Positions 1 through 8,728 of a stretch of DNA of 64,000 bases are shown one piece after another. The stretch spans positions 124,001 through 188,000 of the forward strand of contig NZ_OZ060383.1 of assembly GCF_964059015.1 (NCBI RefSeq), given 5' to 3'. This DNA comes from Buchnera aphidicola (Hyalopterus amygdali). Its GTDB lineage: Bacteria > Pseudomonadota > Gammaproteobacteria > Enterobacterales > Enterobacteriaceae. The notes below the pieces were generated by a model, which saw nothing but the letters and a program-made list of their open reading frames with translations, ran no database searches and was not told the origin of the DNA. How positions within the stretch are numbered: the stretch's first letter is position 1; every line of letters begins with the position of its first letter. A program made the position numbers and the translations under genes.

Positions 1-1
1 T

Positions 2-802
2 TGTATTATTAGTTTAAAAAAACCATATTCTTGTTTTATTTGTGGATTTTTTTCTTTAAAAGTATTTAATTTTGGTCTAAAAACAATAAAAACTAGCTTA
101 AAAAAAATTTTTTATACTATACCATTGTTTTTTTTATTTAATATTAAAAATATTGAAACAAAACAATTAAAAATAAAATTTTTTAAATTTCCTAATTTCT
201 CACCCTGTCTGATTATTACTACTGAGAAAATTGTTTATAATTATTACTTTCCTAATGTAAAATTTATCGCTTTAGTAAATGTTGATCATTATTTGTTCTC
301 ATTTCATTTCCGTGCTATAGAATACTTTTTACAGTTTTATTTTAATTTAATTAATTTAATTGGAAAAAATGAAAAACTATTAAAAATATTAATACAAACA
401 TCTTTTCCTAATAATAAATATTTATTAGAATTAAATAATATTGATTACTTTTCATTTGCACGTAATCTTTTCTTTGCAAGAAAAAAACATTTTTTACCTC
501 CTTGGAGTATTCAAGCAACTCTTTATTCTGAAAGTAAAATTTTTGAAAAAAGTTTTATTTTTTTAAAATTTATACGTTTTATTTTAAAGAAAAAATCTAA
601 AAAAGATAATGTTTTTTTTTGGTTTTTTGGACCATATCCAAATTTTTTATCAAAAAATAAAAAAAAATATTTTTATCAGTTATCAATACATTGTTCTTCA
701 GGTCTTTATCTGAAAAATGCACTTCAAGAATCACTTGATATTGTTCAAAATTTTGATATATCAAGAAATGTTAAATGGTTTGTAGATATGGATGTGAACT
801 AA
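2..802 (+). CDS. priA: PriA primosome protein, C-terminal part (truncated by window edge)
   Basis: The open frame runs unbroken from the first complete codon at base 2; the 5' end lies outside the window. The C-terminal end (VKWFVDMDV) and the block LPPWS followed by FGPYPNF match the end of E. coli PriA, the replication-restart protein that binds stalled forks and loads the primosome. Remnants of the zinc region are visible (Cys codons at 2, 32 and 41), but the expected fourth ligand is Ser at 11-13. Helicase motif V (218-253) and motif VI (344-376) no longer carry the usual GTQM..KG and QVAGRAGR residues, while the C-terminal domain stays recognisable. I infer a structural, helicase-dead protein or a gene in decay. 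TTG at 125 is an internal codon, not the start. Confidence 0.85.
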   Translation, partial: CIISLKKPYSCFICGFFSLKVFNFGLKTIKTSLKKIFYTIPLFFLFNIKNIETKQLKIKFFKFPNFSPCLIITTEKIVYNYYFPNVKFIALVNVDHYLFSFHFRAIEYFLQFYFNLINLIGKNEKLLKILIQTSFPNNKYLLELNNIDYFSFARNLFFARKKHFLPPWSIQATLYSESKIFEKSFIFLKFIRFILKKKSKKDNVFFWFFGPYPNFLSKNKKKYFYQLSIHCSSGLYLKNALQESLDIVQNFDISRNVKWFVDMDVN

Positions 803-935
803 ATATAGTATATTTTTTATAAATAAAATATTCTTAATTTTCTTTTATACTTTTATATTTTCTTTATTTTCAATAAAAAAGAGGTTAAAATATTTTTATA
901 AAAATTTTTTTAGAACATTTTAGACAAGGATTTAA

Positions 936-2219
936 ATGAATAAAATTAATTTAATTGATGAATTACATAAGAGGAAATTAATATTTCATATTACAAATGA
1001 AATAAAGTTTAAAGAACTCTTGAATAAAAATGTCGTTTCACTTTATTGCGGATTTGATCCTACTGAAGAAAGTTTACATATAGGACATTTACTTCCCTTG
1101 ATGATGTTAAAACGATTTCAATTAGCGGGTCATAAGCCTATTGTACTAATAGGAGGGGCAACAAGTCTGATTGGAGATCCTAGCTTTAAAAAAAAGGAAC
1201 GATTTTTAAGCAAAGAAAGTGTAATTGATAAATGGACTGTAAAAATAACTAAACAAATTTCATTTTTCTTAGATTTTAATTGTGGTACTAATAGTGCACT
1301 TATATTGAACAATAATTCATGGTTTAAAAAAATTAATATTTTATCTTTTTTACGTGATATTGGAAAACATTTCTCGATTAATACGATGATTAATCGAGAA
1401 GCTATTAAGAAACGTATTCAGAGAGTGGAACAAGGTATTTCTTTTACGGAATTTTCATATAATTTATTACAGGCATATGATTTTTTTATTTTAAATAAAA
1501 AACATCAAGTATCTTTGCAGATTGGAGGTTCTGATCAATGGGGAAATATTTCTTCAGGTATGCATTTAATACATCGATTATCTAAAAGAGAGGCTTATGG
1601 TTTAACTGTCCCCTTGCTTATGCAAAATAATGGTATGAAATTTGGTAAAACAGAATCAGGAACTATTTGGTTAGATCCTAAAAAAACTTCTCCGTACAAG
1701 TTTTATCAATTTTGGATGAATATAGATGATGCTAATGTTTACTATTTTTTAAAATTATTTACTTTTATGGATCTAAAGGAAATAAAGAGAAGAGAACAAA
1801 ATAAAAATATAAATAACCAAATTATTTATGATAAAGCTTTATTAGCTAAAAAAATTACTTCTTTAGTACATGGAGAAAAAAATTTGTTAGCTGCAGAAAG
1901 AATCACAAATGTACTTTTCTTTAAAAATATTGAAGATATAAAAATATCTGATTTACAACAATTAAAAAAAGATGGTATACCCGTACTTGAAGTTTATAAA
2001 ATGAAAGATTTACAAGAAGCATTGGTATTTTCTTCATTATCTAAATCTCGTACTCAAGCAAAAAATATGATTTTATCACACTCTATTTCAATTAATACTA
2101 AAAAAATAACAAATAAAAATCATGTATTTAATGAAAATGATAAATTATTTAATCAATATACTCTAATTTCTAGAGGGAAAAAAAATCATTGTCTTATTTT
2201 TTGGAAAAGAATGATTTAA
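936..2219 (+). CDS. tyrS: Tyrosyl-tRNA synthetase
   Basis: Class I synthetase that charges tRNA-Tyr in the cytoplasm. At 427 residues it is close to the E. coli length (424). The class I signature HIGH is at residues 48-51, and the KMSKS-loop equivalent KFGKT is at 235-239. The tyrosine/tRNA-binding stretch with QIGGSDQWGN lies near 195-204, and an S4-like RNA-binding tail follows at the C terminus. A Shine-Dalgarno AAGGA lies about 7 bases before the ATG. It sits downstream of priA with a 133-base spacer and is convergent with sufA, only 16 bases separating the two stops. Identification is secure. Confidence 0.98.
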   Translation: MNKINLIDELHKRKLIFHITNEIKFKELLNKNVVSLYCGFDPTEESLHIGHLLPLMMLKRFQLAGHKPIVLIGGATSLIGDPSFKKKERFLSKESVIDKWTVKITKQISFFLDFNCGTNSALILNNNSWFKKINILSFLRDIGKHFSINTMINREAIKKRIQRVEQGISFTEFSYNLLQAYDFFILNKKHQVSLQIGGSDQWGNISSGMHLIHRLSKREAYGLTVPLLMQNNGMKFGKTESGTIWLDPKKTSPYKFYQFWMNIDDANVYYFLKLFTFMDLKEIKRREQNKNINNQIIYDKALLAKKITSLVHGEKNLLAAERITNVLFFKNIEDIKISDLQQLKKDGIPVLEVYKMKDLQEALVFSSLSKSRTQAKNMILSHSISINTKKITNKNHVFNENDKLFNQYTLISRGKKNHCLIFWKRMI

Positions 2220-2235
2220 ATTAATTTAATATTCT

Positions 2236-2628
2236 TCAATCAATTGAAAAACTTTCTCCACAACCACAAAACTTTTCTATCCTAGGATTATAATATTTAA
2301 AAATTGAGTTAATATTATCTTTTATAAAATCAATTTTAATTCCATCTAAAAATACTATTTCTTGTAAAGAAATATATACTTTAATATTTTTGCACTTAAA
2401 TAGTATATCAGTACTTTTTTGTTTTTTTATAACTTCTTTATGTTTTACTAATTTCATTGTATAACGAAATCCTGCACATCCAGATTTCTTTATTCCTATT
2501 TTTATCCCCTTATTTTCTTTATTTAAGCTAATTAAAAATAAAATTTGTTTTGCTGCATTATCAGTGATATAAATGCCTTTCCATTTATTCTGATTTGGTA
2601 AATATGTACTTATTTTTTTTATTTTCAT
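2236..2628 (-). CDS. sufA: A-type Fe-S cluster carrier, SufA-like
   Basis: 130-residue HesB/IscA family protein that carries Fe-S clusters to apo-proteins. The three ligand cysteines are present: Cys51 in SGCAGF, and Cys121 and Cys123 in the C-terminal CGCGESF. The segments around ISLQEIVFLDGIKIDF and IFKYYNPR resemble E. coli SufA more than IscA or ErpA. The neighbouring ydiK supports this, since sufA and ydiK lie close together in E. coli. The other suf genes are not adjacent here. The start has no clear Shine-Dalgarno. ErpA is the main alternative name. In this window the protein could serve the many clusters of complex I, but that is inference. Confidence 0.85.
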   Translation of the reverse strand: MKIKKISTYLPNQNKWKGIYITDNAAKQILFLISLNKENKGIKIGIKKSGCAGFRYTMKLVKHKEVIKKQKSTDILFKCKNIKVYISLQEIVFLDGIKIDFIKDNINSIFKYYNPRIEKFCGCGESFSID

Positions 2629-2822
2629 ATTTTTTATTTTAAGTATACATAAATATATAGAAATATAATTATATAGAATATTTCTATGTTTTAAGAAAAT
2701 TATTTTTATTAATTATTTTATAAATTTTAATGTTATAATTATTTAAATTAAAAAGATTATATAGTACAAATTCGTTTTGCAAATTTATTTATAATATAAA
2801 AATATTGAGGTGAAACGATTAT

Positions 2823-3917
2823 ATGCAAAATCCAAAAGAAACAATGGATTTATCGCAGTTTATTTTATCACTAATATTTATTATTTCTATAAGTATTACA
2901 AGTTTTTTAATTGCTCAACCTTTTATACTTGGTTTTTCTTGGGCTAGTATGATTGTCATTGCAACTTGGCCTCTTATGTTAAAAATACAAAAGTTTTTAG
3001 GTGGTAAACGACTAATTGCTGTTATTAGTATGATTGTAATTTTATTGCTATTATTTATAATACCGATTGTTTTTTTAGTAAATAGTTTAATTAAAACTAG
3101 TATTCCATTAATTCACTGGTTTAGTTCGAATACTTTAGAATTTCCAGAATTAATATGGCTTCAAGACATACCTATTATTGGCAAAAAAATATTTATTAGC
3201 TATCAAGAATTATTAGACAGTGATGGAGGCGAATTAATTCGAGAAGTTAAACCATATATGGGACGTACAACTGAATTTTTTATCATTCAAGCTAAGAATT
3301 TTGGTTTGTTTATTGTACATTTAACATTAATGCTATTATTTAGTATTTTATTATATTGGAATGGAGAAAAAATTAGCAATTATATTCGTCAATTGGCTTT
3401 TCGAATCAATTCTCGAAATGGATATGCTATTGTTGCACTTTCAGTTCAAGCAGTTAGAGCAGTTGCATTAGGTGTAGTTGTTACAGCTTTAATTCAAGCT
3501 TTTTTATCTGGTATAGGACTATTAATATCCGGTGTTCCATATTGGACATTATTAATGATTTTAATTGTTTTTTCTTGTTTAATACAATTAGGTCCTTTAC
3601 CGATTTTAATACCTTCTGTTATATGGCTTTACTGGAACAGTAATACGACTTGGGGTACGGTATTATTAATTTGGAGTTGTTTTGTTTTTATATTAGATAA
3701 TATATTAAGACCTTTTTTTATACGCATAGGATCAGATTTACCTACTTTTCTTATCTTATTAGGCGTAGTAGGTGGGTTACTTGCATTTGGCATGATTGGA
3801 TTATTTATCGGTCCTGTTTCGTTGGTAATATTATATCGTTTAATCATATCTTGGCTATATGGTATTTCAATCGCTACTTTTTTAGAAAATAAAAATTTTA
3901 AATCTAAATTTAATTAA
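2823..3917 (+). CDS. ydiK: YdiK, AI-2E/PerM family inner-membrane protein
   Basis: 364-residue polytopic membrane protein, about the size of E. coli YdiK (370). Hydrophobic segments form two N-terminal pairs (roughly residues 12-50 and 60-90). A soluble stretch with TIPVIGAK-like sequence (IPIIGKK) follows, and then a multi-span C-terminal half containing QLGPLPILIPSVIWLYW and FGMIGLFIGPV, hallmarks of the family. The substrate of YdiK is not established; family members have been proposed as transporters or exporters. The start ATG is preceded by GAGG, 12 bases upstream. It is one of the few transporter-like proteins in the window. It is divergent from sufA across a 194-base spacer. Confidence 0.93.
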   Translation: MQNPKETMDLSQFILSLIFIISISITSFLIAQPFILGFSWASMIVIATWPLMLKIQKFLGGKRLIAVISMIVILLLLFIIPIVFLVNSLIKTSIPLIHWFSSNTLEFPELIWLQDIPIIGKKIFISYQELLDSDGGELIREVKPYMGRTTEFFIIQAKNFGLFIVHLTLMLLFSILLYWNGEKISNYIRQLAFRINSRNGYAIVALSVQAVRAVALGVVVTALIQAFLSGIGLLISGVPYWTLLMILIVFSCLIQLGPLPILIPSVIWLYWNSNTTWGTVLLIWSCFVFILDNILRPFFIRIGSDLPTFLILLGVVGGLLAFGMIGLFIGPVSLVILYRLIISWLYGISIATFLENKNFKSKFN

Positions 3918-4339
3918 ATTTATGTTAATATCATAATTCTAAAAAATATCACATAATAAAATGATGTAATTTAATCTATGATATTATATAAAGTAAATAG
4001 AATAAAAATTTTCGCGTAAGAAATTAATAAATTGTGATATTATATAAAATAATATAATTATTTTCCAGAAATCAATAAATTATATTTATATTTATTTGAT
4101 AAGTAGGAAATTGATAATTTCGTGCAATTATTTTTTTAAATTTCTATGTTGATTTTATTTCGTATTTAAACTTCTATCATTTTATTTTTAACTATACTAT
4201 TGAACTAATTTTTCCTAATATTATAATTTATATTATTTCTAAAAAATTATTAGAAATAGCTTTATAACTGGTTAGTTTATCGTGATTTTATCACATCTTG
4301 CTATTCTTTTCAGGATAAAAAATTCATTTAGAGAACAAA
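3918..4339 (+). other. Long A+T-rich spacer upstream of aroH with several inverted repeats
   Basis: This 422-base spacer is long for such a compact genome, and no reading frame in it resembles a protein. It contains a perfect 10-base inverted repeat (arms 3926-3935 and 3977-3986), a 14-base direct repeat (3979-3992 and 4035-4048), a 9-base hairpin with 7-base loop (arms 4234-4242 and 4250-4258), and a short palindrome GTGAT-ttt-ATCAC at 4282-4294, about 45 bases before the aroH start. It could be a degraded gene, the aroH control region, or both. The A+T bias makes chance repeats likely, so only the last two deserve weight. Confidence 0.5.
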
Positions 4340-5386
4340 ATGAAAAAAACAGATGAACTACGTACAATACGAATAGATCCATTGATAACCCCATCTGAAT
4401 TAGCAAAAAAATATGCTATTACTTCAGATATCATGGATAACGTCATTATAACAAGACAAAATATAGCGCGTATTATGACTGGAGAAGATTTGCGTTTACT
4501 TGTTGTAATAGGTCCATGTTCTGTTCACGATCCTATAGCTGCAGTGGAATATGCGCATCGATTATGTGAATTACGTAAAAAATATCAAGATCGTCTTGAA
4601 ATCATCATGCGTACATATTTTGAAAAACCGAGAACAGTGGTCGGTTGGAAAGGATTGATTTCAGATCCAGATTTAAACGGTAGTTTTAGAGTAAATCATG
4701 GACTTTCTGTTGCACGTAAATTATTATTAGATATTAATTCATTAGGAATGCCTGCAGCAACAGAATTCTTAGATATGGTAATTGGTCAATTTATTGCAGA
4801 TTTAATTAGTTGGGGCGCAATTGGAGCTAGAACTACTGAGAGTCAAATTCATAGAGAAATGGCTTCAGCACTTTCTTGTCCAGTAGGATTTAAAAATGGT
4901 ACAGATGGAAATATACGTATTGCAATTGATGCTATTAGAGCTGTAAAAGCACGTCATTTATTTTTAGCTCCGAATAAAGACGGACAAATGACTATTAATC
5001 ATACCAGTGGAAATCCCTATGGACATGTTATTATGAGAGGTGGTCGCACTCCCAATTATCATGCTCATGACATTGATTTAGCAATAAAATATTTACGTGA
5101 ATTTAATTTGTTAGAATATCTAATGATTGATTTTAGTCATGGTAATTGTTTAAAAGAACATATTCGTCAAAAAGATGTGGCTAAATCTATTTCAAAACAA
5201 ATTTCTCAAGGTTCTAAATTTATATTTGGCGTAATGATTGAAAGCTTTTTAGAAGAAGGATTTCAAACTGTCAAAGAAAATAAACCATTAATATATGGAA
5301 AGTCAATTACTGATGCTTGTTTAAATTGGGAAGACAGTGTCTTAATTATAAAGCAATTAGCCGACGCAGTAGATACTCGTTTTTAG
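4340..5386 (+). CDS. aroH: 3-deoxy-D-arabino-heptulosonate 7-phosphate synthase, Trp-type
   Basis: First enzyme of the shikimate pathway, joining phosphoenolpyruvate and erythrose 4-phosphate to feed Phe, Tyr and Trp synthesis. It has 348 residues, exactly the E. coli AroH length, and is one of the best conserved proteins of the window. IGPCSVHD lies near residue 58, MRTYFEKPRTVVGWKG near 93-108, TEFLDM near 143, RTTESQIHREMAS near 165, and a C-terminal DFSHGNC. The start MKKTDELRT matches AroH rather than AroF or AroG. A GAGAA Shine-Dalgarno precedes the ATG. It stands alone between a long spacer and a strong terminator, so it is likely a single-gene unit. In an aphid symbiont it would gate aromatic amino-acid supply to the host (inference). 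Confidence 0.97.
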   Translation: MKKTDELRTIRIDPLITPSELAKKYAITSDIMDNVIITRQNIARIMTGEDLRLLVVIGPCSVHDPIAAVEYAHRLCELRKKYQDRLEIIMRTYFEKPRTVVGWKGLISDPDLNGSFRVNHGLSVARKLLLDINSLGMPAATEFLDMVIGQFIADLISWGAIGARTTESQIHREMASALSCPVGFKNGTDGNIRIAIDAIRAVKARHLFLAPNKDGQMTINHTSGNPYGHVIMRGGRTPNYHAHDIDLAIKYLREFNLLEYLMIDFSHGNCLKEHIRQKDVAKSISKQISQGSKFIFGVMIESFLEEGFQTVKENKPLIYGKSITDACLNWEDSVLIIKQLADAVDTRF

Positions 5387-5395
5387 TTGACATAA

Positions 5396-5435
5396 ATGCT
5401 AGTCAAAGGTTTGACTAGCATATTCTTATTTCTTC
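5396..5435 (+). terminator. Strong intrinsic terminator after aroH
   Basis: Perfect 12-base inverted repeat: arm ATGCTAGTCAAA at 5396-5407, two-base centre GG, and arm TTTGACTAGCAT at 5410-5421. In RNA the loop opens to about AAAGGUUU. A T-rich tail follows. It starts 9 bases after the aroH stop, so it most likely ends the aroH transcript. Confidence 0.85.
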
Positions 5436-5521
5436 TAAAAAAAACTTTTATTAATAATTTATAAAAATATTTTTTTAAATTATATAAAAAAAATAACATT
5501 TTTCAGTTAAGGATCTAAAAA

Positions 5522-7450
5522 ATGCCTGTAATAAGATTTTGTGATGGAAGTCAGCAGGTATATAAACATTCAATCTCATTAAGAGAAATTATAGAAAGAA
5601 ATAAATCTAGTATAATAGAATCTCTTATTGCTATTTCTGTTAATAATAATTTTGCAAATTTAAACACTTTAATCACAGAGGATTCTTCGATATCGTTTTT
5701 TACCAAACAAGATTATGAAGCCTTGCATGCGATTCGATATTCATGTATACAACTTTTAAGTTATGCCGCAAAAAAGACTTGGCCATCATGCCAAGTGGGA
5801 GAAGGCAACATTACAAAAAATGGTTTTTATTGTGATTTTTATTTTCAGAATAGTATTACAGAAAAAGATCTTTTAATATTACAAAATAATATGCAAGATC
5901 TTATAAAACGAGAATATATTATATCTAATAAAGATATTTCCTTTGATCAATTATGTAAAATTTTTAAAAATAAGTCAGAAATATATAAAATTCGCTTGTT
6001 AAAAAAATATATAAATAAAAAAAACTGCATATCATTATATTATCATGAAAATCATATTGACATTGATATAGGACTACAAGTTTTTAATATAAAGTTTTGT
6101 AAATATTTTAAATTACAAAAAATTAGTGGCGTTTATTGGCAAGGTGATCACAAAAATAAAATTTTTCAGCGCGTTTATGGTACTGCTTGGTCAACTGAAC
6201 AAGAATTAGATAAATATTTAAATTATGTCCATGAGTTAGAAAAAAGAGATCATAGAAAAATTGGAAAGTTTTTAAATTTATATCATATGCAAAATGAATC
6301 ACCAGGTATGGTTTTTTGGCATAAAAATGGTTGGATAATTTTTAATGAGTTAGAGAAATTTGTTCAAGAAAAGTTAAGAGAATATAAATATGAGGAAGTA
6401 AAAACACCTTTATTAATAGATAAATCAATATGGGAAAAAAGTGGTCACTGGGATAATTATAAAAATGCTATTTTTACTACCCTTTCGGAAAATCGAGAAT
6501 ACTGCATTAAACCCATGAATTGTCCTGGTCATGTTCAAATTTTTAACTATGGATTAAAATCTTATCGAGATTTACCTATTCGTATGGCTGAGTTTGGAAG
6601 TTGTCATCGTAATGAACCATCAGGATCATTACATGGTCTTATGAGAGTTCGTAATTTTACTCAAGATGACGCACATATATTTTGTACAAAAGATCAAGTA
6701 CGTTTTGAAATAAATAATTGTATTAAGATGATATATGATTTATATAATATATTTAATTTTAAAAAAATATTAGTAAAGTTTTCCACTCGACCAAAAAAAC
6801 GAATTGGAGATGATTGTATTTGGGATCGTGCAGAAAAAGATTTGTCTGATGTATTAATAGAAAATAATTTATCTTTTGAATATCAAAAAGGGGAAGGTGC
6901 TTTCTATGGTCCTAAAATTGAATTTATTTTGCAAGATTCTTTAGGCAGAAATTGGCAATGTGGAACGATACAACTTGATTTTTATTTGCCTATGCGTTTA
7001 AATGCATTTTATATCAATAAATATAATGATCGAAAACATCCTATAATAATTCATCGAGCTATATTAGGTTCTATAGAAAGATTCATTGGAATATTAATTG
7101 AAGAATATTCAGGTCATTTGCCAACATGGCTGTCTCCAGTTCAAGTAGTAATACTCAGTATTACCGATAAACATGTTGAATATGTCAAGAAAATACTTAA
7201 AAATTTTTCTAATATTAATATTAGAGTTGAAATAGATTTAAGAAACGAAAAAATAGGTTTTAAAATTCGCGAACACACTTTACGTCGAATTCCATATATA
7301 TTAATTTGCGGGGATAAAGAAATTCAATCTAAAAAAGTTTCTGTTAGAACTAGAAATAATAATAATTTTGGAACTTTAGACTTGAATATTTTTATTCAGA
7401 AATTAAAGAAAGAAATTTTTACTCGTAGTTTTCATCAAATGGAGGGATAA
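5522..7450 (+). CDS. thrS: Threonyl-tRNA synthetase
   Basis: Class II synthetase of 642 residues, the same length as E. coli ThrS. The domain order is an N-terminal TGS domain (residues 1-60), an editing domain (about 70-225), the catalytic core (about 240-530) and an anticodon-binding domain. The catalytic zinc ligands are recognisable as the Cys in KPMNCPGH and the His residues of the DDAHIF and IHRAILGS segments. An AAGGA Shine-Dalgarno precedes ATG. It heads the thrS-infC-rpmI-rplT-pheST-ihfA cluster. The last codons of thrS contain GGAGGG, which acts as the ribosome-binding site of infC. I could not identify the tRNA-mimic operator known upstream of E. coli thrS. Confidence 0.98.
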   Translation: MPVIRFCDGSQQVYKHSISLREIIERNKSSIIESLIAISVNNNFANLNTLITEDSSISFFTKQDYEALHAIRYSCIQLLSYAAKKTWPSCQVGEGNITKNGFYCDFYFQNSITEKDLLILQNNMQDLIKREYIISNKDISFDQLCKIFKNKSEIYKIRLLKKYINKKNCISLYYHENHIDIDIGLQVFNIKFCKYFKLQKISGVYWQGDHKNKIFQRVYGTAWSTEQELDKYLNYVHELEKRDHRKIGKFLNLYHMQNESPGMVFWHKNGWIIFNELEKFVQEKLREYKYEEVKTPLLIDKSIWEKSGHWDNYKNAIFTTLSENREYCIKPMNCPGHVQIFNYGLKSYRDLPIRMAEFGSCHRNEPSGSLHGLMRVRNFTQDDAHIFCTKDQVRFEINNCIKMIYDLYNIFNFKKILVKFSTRPKKRIGDDCIWDRAEKDLSDVLIENNLSFEYQKGEGAFYGPKIEFILQDSLGRNWQCGTIQLDFYLPMRLNAFYINKYNDRKHPIIIHRAILGSIERFIGILIEEYSGHLPTWLSPVQVVILSITDKHVEYVKKILKNFSNINIRVEIDLRNEKIGFKIREHTLRRIPYILICGDKEIQSKKVSVRTRNNNNFGTLDLNIFIQKLKKEIFTRSFHQMEG

Positions 7451-7456
7451 AGTATT
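7441..7456 (+). promoter_or_regulatory. infC ribosome-binding site and AUU initiation codon
   Basis: GGAGGG at 7441-7446 lies inside the last codons of thrS, and ATT at 7454-7456 follows after seven bases. ATT is the only codon that restores the full IF3 N terminus, and E. coli infC also starts with AUU. Initiation factor 3 discriminates against this codon and thereby limits its own synthesis. Confidence 0.85.
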
Positions 7457-7993
7457 AAAGTCGGAAAACGAATTCAATTAACTCGGGCACATCGTATTAA
7501 TAATGAGATCCGTGCCGTTAAAGTGCGTCTTACAAGTACTGAAGGCAATCAAATTGGGATAGTTAATTTACGTGAAGCGCTCGAAAAAGCTGAGGAATTA
7601 GGGTTAGATTTAGTAGAAATTAGTCCAAATGCAGAACCTCCAGTTTGCCGTATTATGGATTATGGAAAATTTCTTTATGAAAAAAGCAAATCTTCTAAAG
7701 AACAGAAAAAAAAACAAAAAATAATTCAAGTAAAAGAAATTAAGTTTCGTCCAAGCACAGATGAAGGAGATTATCAAGTTAAGTTACGCAATTTAATTCG
7801 TTTTTTAGAAGATGGAGATAAAGTTAAAATTACCTTGCGTTTTAGAGGTAGAGAAATGGCACATCAAAAATTAGGTGTTAAGGTTTTGAATAGAGTAAAA
7901 AATGATTTAATCGAGCTAGCTATCGTTGAATCATTTCCATCTAAAATTGAAGGTCGTCAAATGATTATGGTTTTAGCACCAAGGAAGAAATAG
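7454..7993 (+). CDS. infC: Translation initiation factor IF-3 (AUU start)
   Basis: IF3 binds the 30S subunit, keeps it apart from 50S and checks start codons. Reading from ATT at 7454 gives 179 residues (E. coli 180) with N terminus [20 protein letters not shown], aligning along the whole E. coli IF3. Starting at the next usual codon (GTG at 7523) would remove 23 conserved residues. The IF3-N domain ends near [14 protein letters not shown], the linker; the C domain carries VKEIKFRP and the final [14 protein letters not shown] is absent from the N-terminal region. The rare start preserves the known autoregulatory arrangement. It is 3 bases from the thrS stop, so the two are co-transcribed. Confidence 0.96.
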   Translation: MKVGKRIQLTRAHRINNEIRAVKVRLTSTEGNQIGIVNLREALEKAEELGLDLVEISPNAEPPVCRIMDYGKFLYEKSKSSKEQKKKQKIIQVKEIKFRPSTDEGDYQVKLRNLIRFLEDGDKVKITLRFRGREMAHQKLGVKVLNRVKNDLIELAIVESFPSKIEGRQMIMVLAPRKK

Positions 7994-8065
7994 TAATTTT
8001 TGACTAAACATATTTAGATATAAATATATAACTTCTTTTTCTTTTCATAATTTAATGAAACATTT

Positions 8066-8263
8066 ATGCCAAAAATTAAAACTTTAAAAAGCGCATCAAA
8101 GCGATTTAAAAAAACTGCATCTGGTCAATTCAAGCGTAAGCAAGCAAATTTACGTCATATTTTAACAAAGAAAACAACAACTAAAAAAAGACATCTTCGT
8201 CCTAAGGTTTTAGTTTCAAAAGGAGATATAAGCAAAGTTAGATCTTTTTTGCCATATGTTTAA
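8066..8263 (+). CDS. rpmI: 50S ribosomal protein L35
   Basis: 65-residue basic protein of the large ribosomal subunit, identical in length to E. coli L35. The N terminus [17 protein letters not shown] and the middle NLRHILTKK are diagnostic. It lies between infC and rplT as in E. coli, 72 bases after infC. In E. coli the region before rpmI holds the L20 repressor site; I cannot confirm a comparable pseudoknot here. No strong Shine-Dalgarno is visible before ATG, which fits translation dependent on local RNA structure. Confidence 0.97.
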   Translation: MPKIKTLKSASKRFKKTASGQFKRKQANLRHILTKKTTTKKRHLRPKVLVSKGDISKVRSFLPYV

Positions 8264-8302
8264 ATTAATTCTTAATAAAATATACACACAGGAAGTATAT
8301 CA

Positions 8303-8659
8303 ATGGCTCGTGTAAAACGTGGCGTCACTGCTCATGCTCGCCATAAAAAAGTTTTAAAACAAGCAAAAGGTTACTATGGAGCTCGTTCTCGTATTTATAG
8401 AGTTGCATGCCAAGCAGTGATTAAAGCAGGACAATATGCTTATCGCGATAGACGTCAAAGAAAAAGACAATTTCGTCAGTTATGGATCACACGCATTAAT
8501 GCTGCTGTTCGTCAAAGTGAAATGTCTTATAGTAATTTTATATACGGATTAAAAAAAGCTTCGATTAACATTGATCGGAAAATATTATCTGATATTGCAA
8601 TATTTGATAGTTTTTCATTCAAGATATTAATTGAAAAAGCAAAATTAGCTTTATCATAA
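8303..8659 (+). CDS. rplT: 50S ribosomal protein L20
   Basis: 118-residue assembly protein of the large subunit, the same length as E. coli L20. The N terminus [19 protein letters not shown] and the segment [21 protein letters not shown] are characteristic of the long basic N-terminal extension and the globular domain. A clear AGGAAG Shine-Dalgarno precedes ATG. In E. coli L20 represses rpmI-rplT translation. It is the last gene before the attenuator-like element upstream of pheS. Confidence 0.98.
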   Translation: MARVKRGVTAHARHKKVLKQAKGYYGARSRIYRVACQAVIKAGQYAYRDRRQRKRQFRQLWITRINAAVRQSEMSYSNFIYGLKKASINIDRKILSDIAIFDSFSFKILIEKAKLALS

Positions 8660-8680
8660 ATAGCGTCTTGCTTAATAAAT

Positions 8681-8728
8681 ATGATAAAAACACATTTTTT
8701 TCTGTATTTTAAATATAAAACACACTAA
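8681..8728 (+). CDS. Possible PheM-like leader peptide of the pheST attenuator
   Basis: A 15-codon frame, MIKTHFFLYFKYKTH, between rplT and pheS. It has three Phe and two Tyr codons clustered as FFLYF, and its stop codon (8726-8728) overlaps the first arm of a terminator hairpin. E. coli has the leader pheM, with a similar FFFYF run, in exactly this gap, controlling pheST by attenuation. Against it: no convincing Shine-Dalgarno, TTT codons are common by chance in this genome, and I cannot draw a clear alternative antiterminator. The call rests mainly on position and composition. Confidence 0.35.
   Translation: MIKTHFFLYFKYKTH

Noticed and set aside
4265..4282. TrpR-operator-like sequence (AACTGGTTAG) upstream of aroH
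   Set aside because: Only a partial match to a trp operator half-site and not symmetric over the needed length; Buchnera generally lacks TrpR.
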